Shown in pieces: positions 7,508 to 15,786 of a stretch of 64,000 nucleotides of DNA. Origin of the DNA: an uncultured Clostridia bacterium (GTDB lineage Bacteria > Bacillota > Clostridia > TANB77 > CAG-508); contig CAQZSK010000004.1 in the NCBI GenBank assembly GCA_948934525.1, positions 19,470-83,469 on the forward strand. Reading direction: 5' to 3'. Numbering within the stretch: position 1 is the stretch's first letter; every line of letters begins with the position of its first letter. The notes under the pieces were generated by a model. It made no database searches and was not told the origin of the DNA. It saw nothing but the letters and a program-made list of their open reading frames with translations. A program made the translations under genes and the position numbers.

Positions 7508-9764
7508 ATGATAGCAGAGATTATTTTAAATAGTAATAGTAAGCAATTAAATAGAGTATTTGACTATCAGATACCAGAAGATTTAGTTTCCAAAGTAAAA
7601 ATTGGAAGCCGAGTTTTGGTGCCTTTTTCTAATAGGAAAGAACTAGAAGAAGGATTTGTGGTAAATATAAAAGAAACATCTGACTATCAAGTAAAAGAAA
7701 TCAAACAAGTAGATGAAACAGAATATATAAGTCAAGAAAATATAGAATTGGCAAGATGGATGGCAAAAAGGTATTTTTGTAATATAGCAGATTGCATTAA
7801 ACTAATGTTACCACCAGGAACAACTACTAGAATTTTAGAAAATCGAGTAAAGGAAAAAAATGTACCATTTGTTTATTTGAAAAAAGATGAGGATGAAATT
7901 GAATTAGCAATTCAAAGCAAAAAAATTAAATCAGATAAGCAAGTAAGAGCACTAAGATTTTTACTAGAAAATGAAGGTGTTCTTGTTTCTGACTTAGAAT
8001 TATTTGCAGATGTTAGTAGATCTGTAATCAATACATTAGAAAAAAATGGATATATAGAAATCATAGAACAACAAGTAGAACGCAATCCATTTGAGCACAA
8101 GGTATTAGTAAAAGACCAAGACTTAAAATTAACAGAGGAGCAAGAACAGGCATATCAAGCAATTGAGAATAGTATGGAGGATTATTTTTATTCTGAATTT
8201 CTATTATTTGGAGTAACTGGTTCACGGAAAAACAGAAGTATATTTACAGCTTATTGAAAAAGCTTTAAAGGAAGAAAAATCAAGTATTATACTAGTGCCA
8301 GAGATTTCTTTAACGCCACAAACTGTAGATAGATTTATTTCACGTTTTGGAGAAGAAAAAATAGCAGTTTTACATAGTAAATTATCAGTAGGAGAAAGAT
8401 ATGACCAGTGGAATAAAATTCATTCTGGAAAAGCAAAAGTAGTAATAGGAGCACGCTCGGCGGTTTTTGCGCCAGTATCTAATTTAGGAATTATTATTAT
8501 AGATGAAGAACATGATAGTTCCTATAAATCAGAAACAAATCCAAGATACCATGCAAAAGAAATTGCGAGATACATAGCAGAAGAGAATAATGTACCATTA
8601 GTATTAGGAAGTGCAACTCCAGATTTAGAGTCATATTATCATACTCAGATAGAAAAGACTACCTTATTAAAGCTAACCAAAAGAGCAAATCAAGCAAGCT
8701 TGCCAGAAATAGAGATTGTGGACTTAAGGCAAGAATTACAAGAGGGAAATAAATCCATGATTAGTGGTAAGTTGTATCAAGCTATTAAACAAAATTTGCA
8801 ATGTAAAAAACAAACTATTTTATTTTTGAATCGTAGAGGTTTTTCTACTTTTGTTATGTGTAGAGAATGCGGTAATACAATTAAGTGCAAAAATTGCAAT
8901 ATTACAATGACATATCATGCTAATCTTAAAAAGCTAAAATGTCATTATTGCGGATATGAAATGCCAATAGTAACACAATGTCCAGAATGTCATAGTGAAA
9001 ATATTCGATATTTTGGAGCAGGTACACAAAAATTAGAAGAACAAATTCAACTACTATTTCCAGAAGCAAGAACAATTAGAATGGATGTAGATACTGTTAC
9101 AAAGAAAAATTCACATGAAATGATTTTAAATCAATTTAAAAATGAGAATATAGACATTTTAATTGGAACGCAAATGGTAGTGAAAGGACATCATTTTCCT
9201 AATGTTACATTAGTTGGAGTTATTGCTGCCGATAGTAGTTTGAATATGGATGACTTTAGAGCAAATGAAAGGACATTTCAATTGCTAACTCAAGTAGCAG
9301 GAAGAGCAGGACGAGAAAAAGAAAAGGGAAAAGTAATTATCCAAACATATAACCCAGATAATTTCAGTATTGAATGTAGTAAAAAACAAGATTATGGTTT
9401 ATTTTATAATACAGAGATAATGATGAGAAAACAATTGAAATATCCACCTTTTTGCGATATAATAGTAATTGGTATTAGTACAATAAAAGAAATAGATGGA
9501 CAAAGAATAACACAAAATTTACATACTTATTTAAAAGATAGAGTAGTACAAGAAAACTTGGGTATCATACTATATAAAGGGATGCCTTCACCAATTGATA
9601 AAATTAAAAATAAGTATCGTTTTAGAATTATTATTAAATGCAAATTCGATGATAATATGATAGAAGTGATGCAAGATGTTTTAACACAATACCAGAAAAT
9701 GAAGGAAAGTAAAAATACAGATAATAGAGTAATTATAGATTTAAACCCTAATAGCTGGGCATAA
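7508..9764 (+). CDS. priA: Primosomal helicase PriA, frame broken at CGGA
   Basis: PriA restarts stalled replication forks as a 3'-5' superfamily 2 helicase. The N-terminal DNA-binding part runs from the ATG at 7508 (aggag at 7498-7502) to the Walker A motif. There the frame breaks: the DNA reads as Gly-Ser-CGG, where family members have GSGKT, and continues to a stop at 8255-8257. Removing C8225 gives GSGKTE and an uninterrupted frame to 9764, 751 residues in all. Beyond the break are DEEHD (Walker B), eight zinc-binding cysteines in CREC, CKNC, CHYC and CPEC pairs, and the helicase motifs, all intact. A decayed gene should show more damage. I read this as one gene decoded through a four-base CGGA, or as a sequencing insertion. 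Confidence 0.9.
8225..8228 (+). other. CGGA recoding site in priA
   Basis: CGG is in frame with the upstream half; GGA is in frame with the downstream half and supplies the invariant second Gly of GxGKT. The context is TCA CGGA AAA. Confidence 0.75.
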
Positions 9765-9782
9765 AAAAATCGGGAGGAAAAA

Positions 9783-10262
9783 ATGGCAATTAGAATTATT
9801 AGAGAAAATGGAGATGAAATCTTAAGAAAAAAAGCAAGGGAAGTAGAAGTAATTGATGATAAAATTAGAGAAATATTAGAAGATATGGTAGAAACTATGC
9901 ACCAATTTAATGGAGTGGGACTCGCAGGGCCACAAATTGGAATTTTAAAAAGATTGGTTGTAATTGATATCTATGATGATAAAGGTCCTATTAAATTAGT
10001 CAATCCAAGAATAGTAAAGCAAAAAGGAGAACAAGAGGTAGAAGAAGGATGTTTGAGTTTTCCAAATCAATATGCAAAACTAATTAGACCAGCACAAGTA
10101 GTAGTAGAAGCACAAAATGAAAAGGGAGAAACTATTAAAATAGAAGCAGAAGGACTTTTAGCACAAGCACTTTCACATGAACTGGACCATTTAGAGGGCA
10201 TTTTATTTGTAGATAAAATGATACCAGGTACAATGGAATATGCAGAGCCAGAGAAAGATTAA
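9783..10262 (+). CDS. def: Peptide deformylase
   Basis: This metalloenzyme removes the formyl group from the N-terminus of new proteins. The 159-residue protein carries all three motifs: GVGLAGPQIG at 44-53, EGCLSFP at 88-94 with the metal-binding Cys, and HELDH at 132-136 with the two metal-binding His and catalytic Glu. It starts after a gggagg site 18 bp downstream of priA and is followed 17 bp later by fmt, which performs the opposite formylation step. Confidence 0.97.
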   Translation: MAIRIIRENGDEILRKKAREVEVIDDKIREILEDMVETMHQFNGVGLAGPQIGILKRLVVIDIYDDKGPIKLVNPRIVKQKGEQEVEEGCLSFPNQYAKLIRPAQVVVEAQNEKGETIKIEAEGLLAQALSHELDHLEGILFVDKMIPGTMEYAEPEKD

Positions 10263-10279
10263 GATAGAAGGAGACTTAT

Positions 10280-11266
10280 ATGCTTAACATTATATTTATG
10301 GGAACTCCAGATTTTGCGGAGGAATCCTTAAAAAGTTTAATAGAAGCAGAACATAAAATTTTAGCAGTGGTAACCAATCCAGATAAGCCACAAGGGCGAG
10401 GAATGAAATTAGTAGCTTCGCCTGTTAAGCAATATGCTTTAGAAGAGAAAATTCCAATTTATCAACCAGAAAAAGTAAGAAATAATCCTGAGTTTATAGA
10501 AGAAATCAAGAAATTAAATCCAGATGTTATTTGTGTAGTTGCTTATGGGAAAATATTACCACAAGAATTATTAGATATTCCAAGATTGGGTTGTATTAAT
10601 GTACATGGGTCTCTTTTACCACAATATAGAGGAGCTGCTCCAATCCAATGGGCAGTATTAAATGGGGATAAGACAACTGGTATTACTACAATGTATATGA
10701 ATGCAGGAATGGATACTGGGGATATGATTTTAAAGCAAGAAGTTGACATAGGAGAAGAGGAAACAACAGGTGAACTTTGGAATAGATTAAGTAAAATTGG
10801 AGGAACATTATTAGTAAAAACTTTAAAACAAATAGAAGAAGGAACTGCTCCAAGAAAGCCACAAGGAGAAAATTTTAGTATAGCACCTATGTTAAAAAAG
10901 GAAATGGCACAAATAGATTGGGAAAATCAAACTGTTAAACAAATTCACAATTTGGTAAGAGGGCTAAATCCAATTATGGGAAGTTATACTTTTTTAGAGG
11001 GAAAAAAATTAAAGTTTTGGAAGGTAAAGCCTTTAACCAATTCAGAATTTTTACAAGTATATGTAGAAATGCAAGAATATGATTATAAATTAGATGAGAT
11101 TATATCAGGAACAGTTTTACTAGCAGATGAGAAGCAAGGTCTATATATTAAAGCAAAAGAAGGAATTTTGCAGATATTAGAGATACAAGGAGAAAATGCT
11201 AAAAGGATGAAAGTAACAGAATTTTTAAGAGGAACTAGAATTATGGCAGGAACAGTTCTTGGATAA
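10280..11266 (+). CDS. fmt: Methionyl-tRNA formyltransferase
   Basis: Transfers formyl from 10-formyl-THF to initiator Met-tRNA. At 328 residues it is slightly longer than the usual 310-315. Visible are the N-terminal FMGTPDFAEESL, the catalytic INVHGSLLPQYRGAAPI region with Asn and His, and MDTGDMI with the catalytic Asp; the C-terminal tRNA-binding domain follows. A strong hairpin terminator follows, closing the yicC-fmt run; the rsmB gene that often follows fmt is absent. Confidence 0.97.
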   Translation: MLNIIFMGTPDFAEESLKSLIEAEHKILAVVTNPDKPQGRGMKLVASPVKQYALEEKIPIYQPEKVRNNPEFIEEIKKLNPDVICVVAYGKILPQELLDIPRLGCINVHGSLLPQYRGAAPIQWAVLNGDKTTGITTMYMNAGMDTGDMILKQEVDIGEEETTGELWNRLSKIGGTLLVKTLKQIEEGTAPRKPQGENFSIAPMLKKEMAQIDWENQTVKQIHNLVRGLNPIMGSYTFLEGKKLKFWKVKPLTNSEFLQVYVEMQEYDYKLDEIISGTVLLADEKQGLYIKAKEGILQILEIQGENAKRMKVTEFLRGTRIMAGTVLG

Positions 11267-11273
11267 AAATAAA

Positions 11274-11318
11274 TCCTAGTGATACAGCTTAAAAGCTTAT
11301 GTCATTAGGAATTTTTTT
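11274..11318 (+). terminator. Terminator after fmt
   Basis: A stem of about 15 bp (11274-11288 with 11295-11310, with a G-U pair) is followed by seven T residues. Confidence 0.85.
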
Positions 11319-11345
11319 GAATAAAAAGAAAAATTAAAAAAACAG

Positions 11346-11374
11346 TTGTAAAAGTGCAGTAGAATTGATATACT
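11346..11374 (+). promoter_or_regulatory. Promoter of the Asp23-amaP cluster
   Basis: TTGTAA at 11346-11351, a 17-nt spacer and TATACT at 11369-11374. It lies in the gap after the fmt terminator. Confidence 0.55.
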
Positions 11375-11435
11375 TATAACATATTAAAAATAAAAGAAGA
11401 ACTTAAGAAAGTTCTATAAAAAAGGAGGCTCTTTT

Positions 11436-11858
11436 ATGGAAGAAGAAAATAAGGAAGTAGTACAAGAAAATAATGGAGAAGTTGCTTTAGAAAACAATAC
11501 AAATATAAGAATTGCAGATGATGTAATTGCTGTTATTGCAGGAGTAGCAGTAGCAGAAGTATCAGGAGTTGCAGAAATGTCAGGTGGGTTTGCAGGAGGC
11601 ATTTCAGAAGTACTTAGTGGAAAGAAAAATTTATCAAAAGGAATTAAAGTAGAATCAGGAGAAAAAGAAACAAGAATTGATGTTAATATTATTGTAGAAT
11701 ATGGCACAAGAATTCCAGATGTAGCTTTTGAGATTCAAAACAAAGTAAAAGTAGCAGTAGAAAATATGACTGGACTAAAAGTAGTAGAAGTAAATGTTCA
11801 TGTTCAAGGTGTTAGCACACAAAATATGGAGAACAATAATAATTCAAATAATAACTAG
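11436..11858 (+). CDS. Asp23/Gls24 family envelope stress protein
   Basis: A 140-residue Asp23 family protein. The core from about residue 25 to 125 has IADDVIAVIAGVAVAEVSGV and the terminal VVEVNVHVQGV strand typical of the family, with an acidic N-terminus and an Asn-rich tail. Asp23 proteins are membrane-peripheral and anchored by AmaP, whose gene follows. Transcribed from its own promoter after aaaggagg. Confidence 0.93.
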   Translation: MEEENKEVVQENNGEVALENNTNIRIADDVIAVIAGVAVAEVSGVAEMSGGFAGGISEVLSGKKNLSKGIKVESGEKETRIDVNIIVEYGTRIPDVAFEIQNKVKVAVENMTGLKVVEVNVHVQGVSTQNMENNNNSNNN

Positions 11859-11864
11859 AGAAAA

Positions 11865-11888
11865 GGGCACGAGTAGTTTCTTGTGCCC
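11865..11888 (+). other. Hairpin between asp23 and amaP genes
   Basis: gggcac (11865-11870) pairs with gtgccc (11883-11888), extended inward with mismatches. No T-run follows, so it is more likely an mRNA processing or stability element than a full terminator. Confidence 0.4.
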
Positions 11889-11928
11889 ATGAATTTCTAT
11901 TTATGAAAAAGCAAATGGAGGAAACAAT

Positions 11929-12486
11929 ATGAAGTTATTAGATAAAATAGGATTAGCACTATTTTCTACATTAGTATTAATACTAGCTATTATCACTTGC
12001 CTCATGATTTTTGGATGGCTTGATACAGATTTAGTATATAATTTTGTAGAAGCAGGAGTACATGGACAAGTTTCATCTAACATATTACTTGTAGTAAGCA
12101 TGATACTTATTTTATTAGCCATTAAATGTATCTTTTTTGATTCTACTTCTAAACAAGAAGTAGATTATAAAAATGGTATTTTATTAGAAAATTCAGATGG
12201 AAAGCTTTTAATTACCAAAGATACTTTAGAAAATTTAGTAAGTGGTGTAGTAAAAGGTTTTGATAGTGCTGAAAACATTACAACTAGAGTAGAATTAGAT
12301 AAAGAAAACAATGTAATTGTATTTGTTAATTTAAGTGTAAAAGAAAATGCAATTATTAAAGAATTATCTACCAATTTACAAACAAAAATTAAAACAACCA
12401 TTAAGAAAACATCAGATTTAGAAGTAAAAGAAGTAAATATTAAAGTAAAAGACATTGAACCAGTAAAAAATGAAGTTCAAGAATAA
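11929..12486 (+). CDS. amaP: Alkaline shock membrane anchor AmaP
   Basis: A 185-residue protein with two N-terminal membrane helices (about 8-30 and 50-70) followed by a cytoplasmic domain that itself resembles Asp23 (VNIKVKDIEP at the end). This is the AmaP architecture: it tethers Asp23 to the membrane. It is preceded by the Asp23 gene and followed, with 1-5 bp spacing of signals, by the DUF2273 gene. Confidence 0.88.
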   Translation: MKLLDKIGLALFSTLVLILAIITCLMIFGWLDTDLVYNFVEAGVHGQVSSNILLVVSMILILLAIKCIFFDSTSKQEVDYKNGILLENSDGKLLITKDTLENLVSGVVKGFDSAENITTRVELDKENNVIVFVNLSVKENAIIKELSTNLQTKIKTTIKKTSDLEVKEVNIKVKDIEPVKNEVQE

Positions 12487-12499
12487 AGGAGGCCATAGA

Positions 12500-12715
12500 A
12501 TGGATGGTTTTACAACATTTTGGAACAAATATGGAGGAGCCTTTTTTGGCTTAATCATGGGAATATTTTTAGCAATTTTAATTGTATTTACCAATTTTTA
12601 TAAAATTATTTTAGCCATAGCACTTGTTATTGCATGTATTTGGCTAGGAGGATATGTACAACGTAACAAAGAAGCAGTGAAAGAAAAAACCAAGAATTTT
12701 ATTGACAAACTATAA
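12500..12715 (+). CDS. DUF2273 small membrane protein
   Basis: A 71-residue protein with two membrane helices and a basic C-terminal tail, the DUF2273 family that is encoded with Asp23 and AmaP. A longer frame opens at 12470, but an aaaggagg site overlapping the amaP stop fixes the ATG at 12500. Confidence 0.85.
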   Translation: MDGFTTFWNKYGGAFFGLIMGIFLAILIVFTNFYKIILAIALVIACIWLGGYVQRNKEAVKEKTKNFIDKL

Positions 12716-12729
12716 GAAGGGGAATAAAA

Positions 12730-13146
12730 ATGACTAGATCAGAAGGAAGAAATTTAGCATTTGAACTATTATACAGTTTAGAAATTCAAAAAGCAGAAAA
12801 AGAAGAATATGAAGAACAAATTCAAATGTTTCTACAAGAAAATCAAATTACAGAAGAAAATGTAGTAGAGTATATTAGACAAACTATTGATGGAATTACC
12901 CTTCAAGAAGAAGAAATTAAGAAAATGATTTCTCAGAATTTAAAGGAAAAATGGGATATTGGCAGAATTTCTAAAGTAAATTTAGCATTATTAAAATTAG
13001 GCATATATGAAATGGTATATGGTAAATTACCATATAAAGTTGTGGTAAATGAAGTAGTTGAATTAGCCAAAAAATATGGAGAAGATAGTTCACCTTCTTT
13101 TATCAATGGAATTTTAGCTAATATTATTAAGCAGCAAGGACTATAA
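12730..13146 (+). CDS. nusB: Transcription antitermination factor NusB
   Basis: A 138-residue all-helical protein with the NusB/RsmB fold: N-terminal RSEGRNLAFELLYSLE, then DIGRISKVNLALLKLGIYEM, and the C-terminal EVVELAKKYGEDSSPSFINGIL. It binds boxA RNA with NusE in rRNA antitermination. It lies 14 bp after the DUF2273 gene and is separated from xseA by a palindromic repeat element. Confidence 0.95.
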   Translation: MTRSEGRNLAFELLYSLEIQKAEKEEYEEQIQMFLQENQITEENVVEYIRQTIDGITLQEEEIKKMISQNLKEKWDIGRISKVNLALLKLGIYEMVYGKLPYKVVVNEVVELAKKYGEDSSPSFINGILANIIKQQGL

Positions 13147-13153
13147 AGCTTCG

Positions 13154-13248
13154 TGTCGCACTTGGGGACGTTAGTTTGTGCGACATGTGTCCCGCAGTAC
13201 GACATTTTCATTTTTATGTCGCACAAACTAACGTCCCCAAGTGCGACA
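13154..13248. repeat. REP/MITE-like palindromic element
   Basis: Bases 13154-13186 and 13216-13248 are perfect 33-bp inverted repeats around a 29-nt centre. Each arm also contains the internal palindrome tgtcgcac...gtgcgaca, and the centre carries diverged copies of the same blocks. The element is far more GC-rich than the flanks. It resembles REP-type elements mobilised by IS200-like (RAYT) transposases; no transposase is in the window. Its right end lies 3 bp before the xseA ribosome site. Confidence 0.85.
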
Positions 13249-13261
13249 ATTAGAGGAGCAT

Positions 13262-14458
13262 ATGATTTATAATCCAATTAGTGTAACAGAATTAAATAAA
13301 TATATAAAAGGCAAGTTTGAAGAAGATGAGTATTTTGCAAATGTTTTGGTAGAAGGTGAAATTTCTAACTATAAACATCATTATACAGGTCACTTATACT
13401 TTACCTTAAAAGATGAAAACTCTTTAATCAAATGTATTATGTTTAAAACTTATACAGGTCATTTGGAGTTTGAACCAAAAGATGGAATGAAAGTAATGAT
13501 TTTAGGTAGTGTTTCTGTTTTTGAAAGAGATGGAACTTACCAGCTATATGCTAAGGCAATGAAACCTTTAGGAATGGTGGGAGATTTAAGAGCAGCTTAT
13601 GAAGAACTAAAACAGAAATTAGAAAAAGAGGGGCTTTTTGATGAATCACATAAAAAGAAGATACCTACTTATCCAAAAGTAATTGGAGTTTTAACTTCAA
13701 ATACAGGAGCTGTTATTCGCGATATTATTAATGTTTCTACAAGGAGAAATCCTAATGTAGTAATAAAACTATTTCCTGTACCTGTGCAAGGAGAAGGGGC
13801 AGCCGAGAAAATAGCCAAAGGCATTGAGTTTATGAATGAACAAAAACTGGCTGATGTATTGATTGTTGCTAGAGGAGGAGGTTCTTTAGAAGACTTGTGG
13901 CCATTTAATGAGGAAATTGTTGCAAGAGCAATTTACAATTCAGAGTTGCCAGTTATTTCAGCAGTAGGACATGAAACAGATTTTACCATTTCAGATTTTG
14001 TAGCAGATTTAAGAGCACCAACACCATCTGCAGCAGCAGAACTAGCAGTACCAGACATAGAAGAAGTAAAATTAAAAATACAAGGATATGAAAATCGTTT
14101 CAAACAAGCTTTGATTCGAAAAGTACAATTTATGAGATTACGTTATGAGAAATGCATGAAAAGTAGAGTATTTACGCAGCCATTGCAGAAGGTAAATGAA
14201 CAATATATGGTGTTAGATATGAAAATGAAAGCAATGGAACATAGTATTTTACAAAAATTACAAATAGAGAAATCGAATTTTCAAAAATTAGTCATGCAGT
14301 TAGATACTTTAAGCCCATTAAAAACTTTAGCAAGAGGATATGGAATTGTATATAAGCAAGGAATTAGAGTAAAGAATGTAACAGAATTAAAAGCAGAAGA
14401 CGAAATTTCTATTCGTATGCAAGATGGAGAAACAAGAGCTAAAATTATAGAGGAATAG
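13262..14458 (+). CDS. xseA: Exodeoxyribonuclease VII large subunit
   Basis: A 398-residue protein with an N-terminal OB-fold (about 1-100) and a catalytic core with VIARGGGSLEDLWPFNEE and GHETDFTISDFVADLRAPTPSAAAE, ending in a coiled-coil stalk. With XseB it degrades single-stranded DNA. A GTG at 13241 would place the start inside the palindromic element; agaggag at 13252-13258 before the ATG at 13262 decides the start. xseB follows after one intervening gene. Confidence 0.95.
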   Translation: MIYNPISVTELNKYIKGKFEEDEYFANVLVEGEISNYKHHYTGHLYFTLKDENSLIKCIMFKTYTGHLEFEPKDGMKVMILGSVSVFERDGTYQLYAKAMKPLGMVGDLRAAYEELKQKLEKEGLFDESHKKKIPTYPKVIGVLTSNTGAVIRDIINVSTRRNPNVVIKLFPVPVQGEGAAEKIAKGIEFMNEQKLADVLIVARGGGSLEDLWPFNEEIVARAIYNSELPVISAVGHETDFTISDFVADLRAPTPSAAAELAVPDIEEVKLKIQGYENRFKQALIRKVQFMRLRYEKCMKSRVFTQPLQKVNEQYMVLDMKMKAMEHSILQKLQIEKSNFQKLVMQLDTLSPLKTLARGYGIVYKQGIRVKNVTELKAEDEISIRMQDGETRAKIIEE

Positions 14459-14490
14459 AGAAAGAACTAAGAAAAGGAAAGAAAGGAGAA

Positions 14491-15027
14491 ATGTCAATTT
14501 GCGAAAAGTTGATATTGATCATGAAAATGAACAAATCTAGTAAAAATATTTTTATGTTAGCAATCATAGCATTATTAATTATAGGAATAGCAGTAGCAGT
14601 ATATAGTCATTTTAAAACAGAACCAATAGATGCTAATACATCTAAAAATGATATTTTGGATGATGCCAATAGTGGTTTAGAAAACTTTATTAATGATATT
14701 TTTGATGAAAATAATATAGAAAATGAAGAAAAGAATACAGAAAAAGCAAATACACAAGTAAATAATACACAAACTGCTAGTGGAACGAATACTTCAAATG
14801 ATAATAAAGATATAGAAAATCAAATAACACCAGGGGAAAAGAAGGCTTTAGAATTTGCTAAATCAGAATGGAAGAAAAAATGGGGCAATCTAGAGGGTGT
14901 ATCTTTTAACAATGAAAGCATTCAAAGTGATGGTAAATATATTATTTCTATCAATGATAGTAAAACAACAAAGGTAATTCGACGTTACGTAGTAGATACA
15001 GTTACTGGAGTAGTGGAAGAGCAATAA
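14491..15027 (+). CDS. Membrane-anchored protein of unknown function
   Basis: A 178-residue protein with one N-terminal membrane helix (about 20-40), a disordered Asn/Asp/Thr-rich linker and a C-terminal domain of about 60 residues (from KALEFAKSEW to the end) that is probably outside the cell. The ribosome site aaaggag is only 2 nt from the ATG at 14491; an ATG at 14521 is an alternative without a good site. It sits between xseA and xseB, an unusual insertion into that pair. Confidence 0.65.
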   Translation: MSICEKLILIMKMNKSSKNIFMLAIIALLIIGIAVAVYSHFKTEPIDANTSKNDILDDANSGLENFINDIFDENNIENEEKNTEKANTQVNNTQTASGTNTSNDNKDIENQITPGEKKALEFAKSEWKKKWGNLEGVSFNNESIQSDGKYIISINDSKTTKVIRRYVVDTVTGVVEEQ

Positions 15028-15042
15028 ACAGGAGGAAAGAAG

Positions 15043-15276
15043 ATGGGAAAAAAAGAGATACCTTTTGAAGAGGCAATGCAACAATTAGAAATAGTGGCAG
15101 AAGAATTAGAAAAAGGAAATTTGAATTTAGATGAATCTGTTAACAAATTTGAAGAAGGAATGAAATTATCAAAACAATGTAGTGAATTATTAGAAAATGC
15201 AGAAAAAAGAATTACAGTTTTATTAAAAAACGGAGATACAATTAAAGAAGAAAATTTTATACAGGAAGAGGAATAG
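15043..15276 (+). CDS. xseB: Exodeoxyribonuclease VII small subunit
   Basis: A 77-residue protein with PFEEAMQQLEIVAEELEKGNL and LDESVNKFEEGMKLSKQC, the classic XseB helical hairpin that wraps the XseA stalk. Preceded by an aggagg site 15 bp after the previous stop. Confidence 0.95.
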   Translation: MGKKEIPFEEAMQQLEIVAEELEKGNLNLDESVNKFEEGMKLSKQCSELLENAEKRITVLLKNGDTIKEENFIQEEE

Positions 15277-15282
15277 AAGAAA

Positions 15283-15726
15283 ATGCAGGGGATTATGACT
15301 TTTATTAGAGAATACAGATATATCATTGTGCCTTTTTTAGTATGGCTTGGAATACAATTATTTAAATTTTTCTATGATATTATAAAAGAAAAAAGATTTA
15401 ATTTCAAAAGACTTATGCAAGCAGGAGGAATGCCTAGTTCTCACTCAGCAGTAGTAGTATCCTTAACTACTATGATAGCAAAGGCAGAAGGAATAGCTTC
15501 TCCTTTGTTTGGTGTATCTCTCATTTTTGCATTTATAGTTATGTATGATGCTGCAGGAGTAAGAAGAGCTGCAGGAAAACAGGCGAAGTTATTAAATAAG
15601 ATAGTAGAAACTCCTGGATTAAGTGGAGTAGAAGTTTCTGAAAAACTAGTGGAAGTTTTGGGACACACACCAGTACAAGTAATTGTAGGAGCAGTTATAG
15701 GACTAGCTGTAGGGATAATAATTTAA
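15283..15726 (+). CDS. Divergent PAP2 family (DUF212) membrane protein
   Basis: A 147-residue protein with the DUF212 signature GGMPSSHSAVVVSL (about 47-60) and DAAGVRRAAGKQAK, plus several membrane segments. It is related to YuiD and plant VPS-type acid phosphatase-like proteins; the substrate is unknown. It starts 7 bp after xseB with a weak ribosome site, suggesting translational coupling. Confidence 0.88.
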   Translation: MQGIMTFIREYRYIIVPFLVWLGIQLFKFFYDIIKEKRFNFKRLMQAGGMPSSHSAVVVSLTTMIAKAEGIASPLFGVSLIFAFIVMYDAAGVRRAAGKQAKLLNKIVETPGLSGVEVSEKLVEVLGHTPVQVIVGAVIGLAVGIII

Positions 15727-15728
15727 TA

Positions 15729-15765
15729 CTATTATTTCATTAGATACTTAAGTATTAAATAATAG
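15729..15765 (+). terminator. Hairpin before fhs
   Basis: A perfect 9-bp inverted repeat (ctattattt / aaataatag) encloses a smaller palindrome. There is no strong T-run after it, so it is a weak terminator or mRNA end. Confidence 0.4.
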
Positions 15766-15786
15766 AAAAATAAGGAGGAACTTTAA

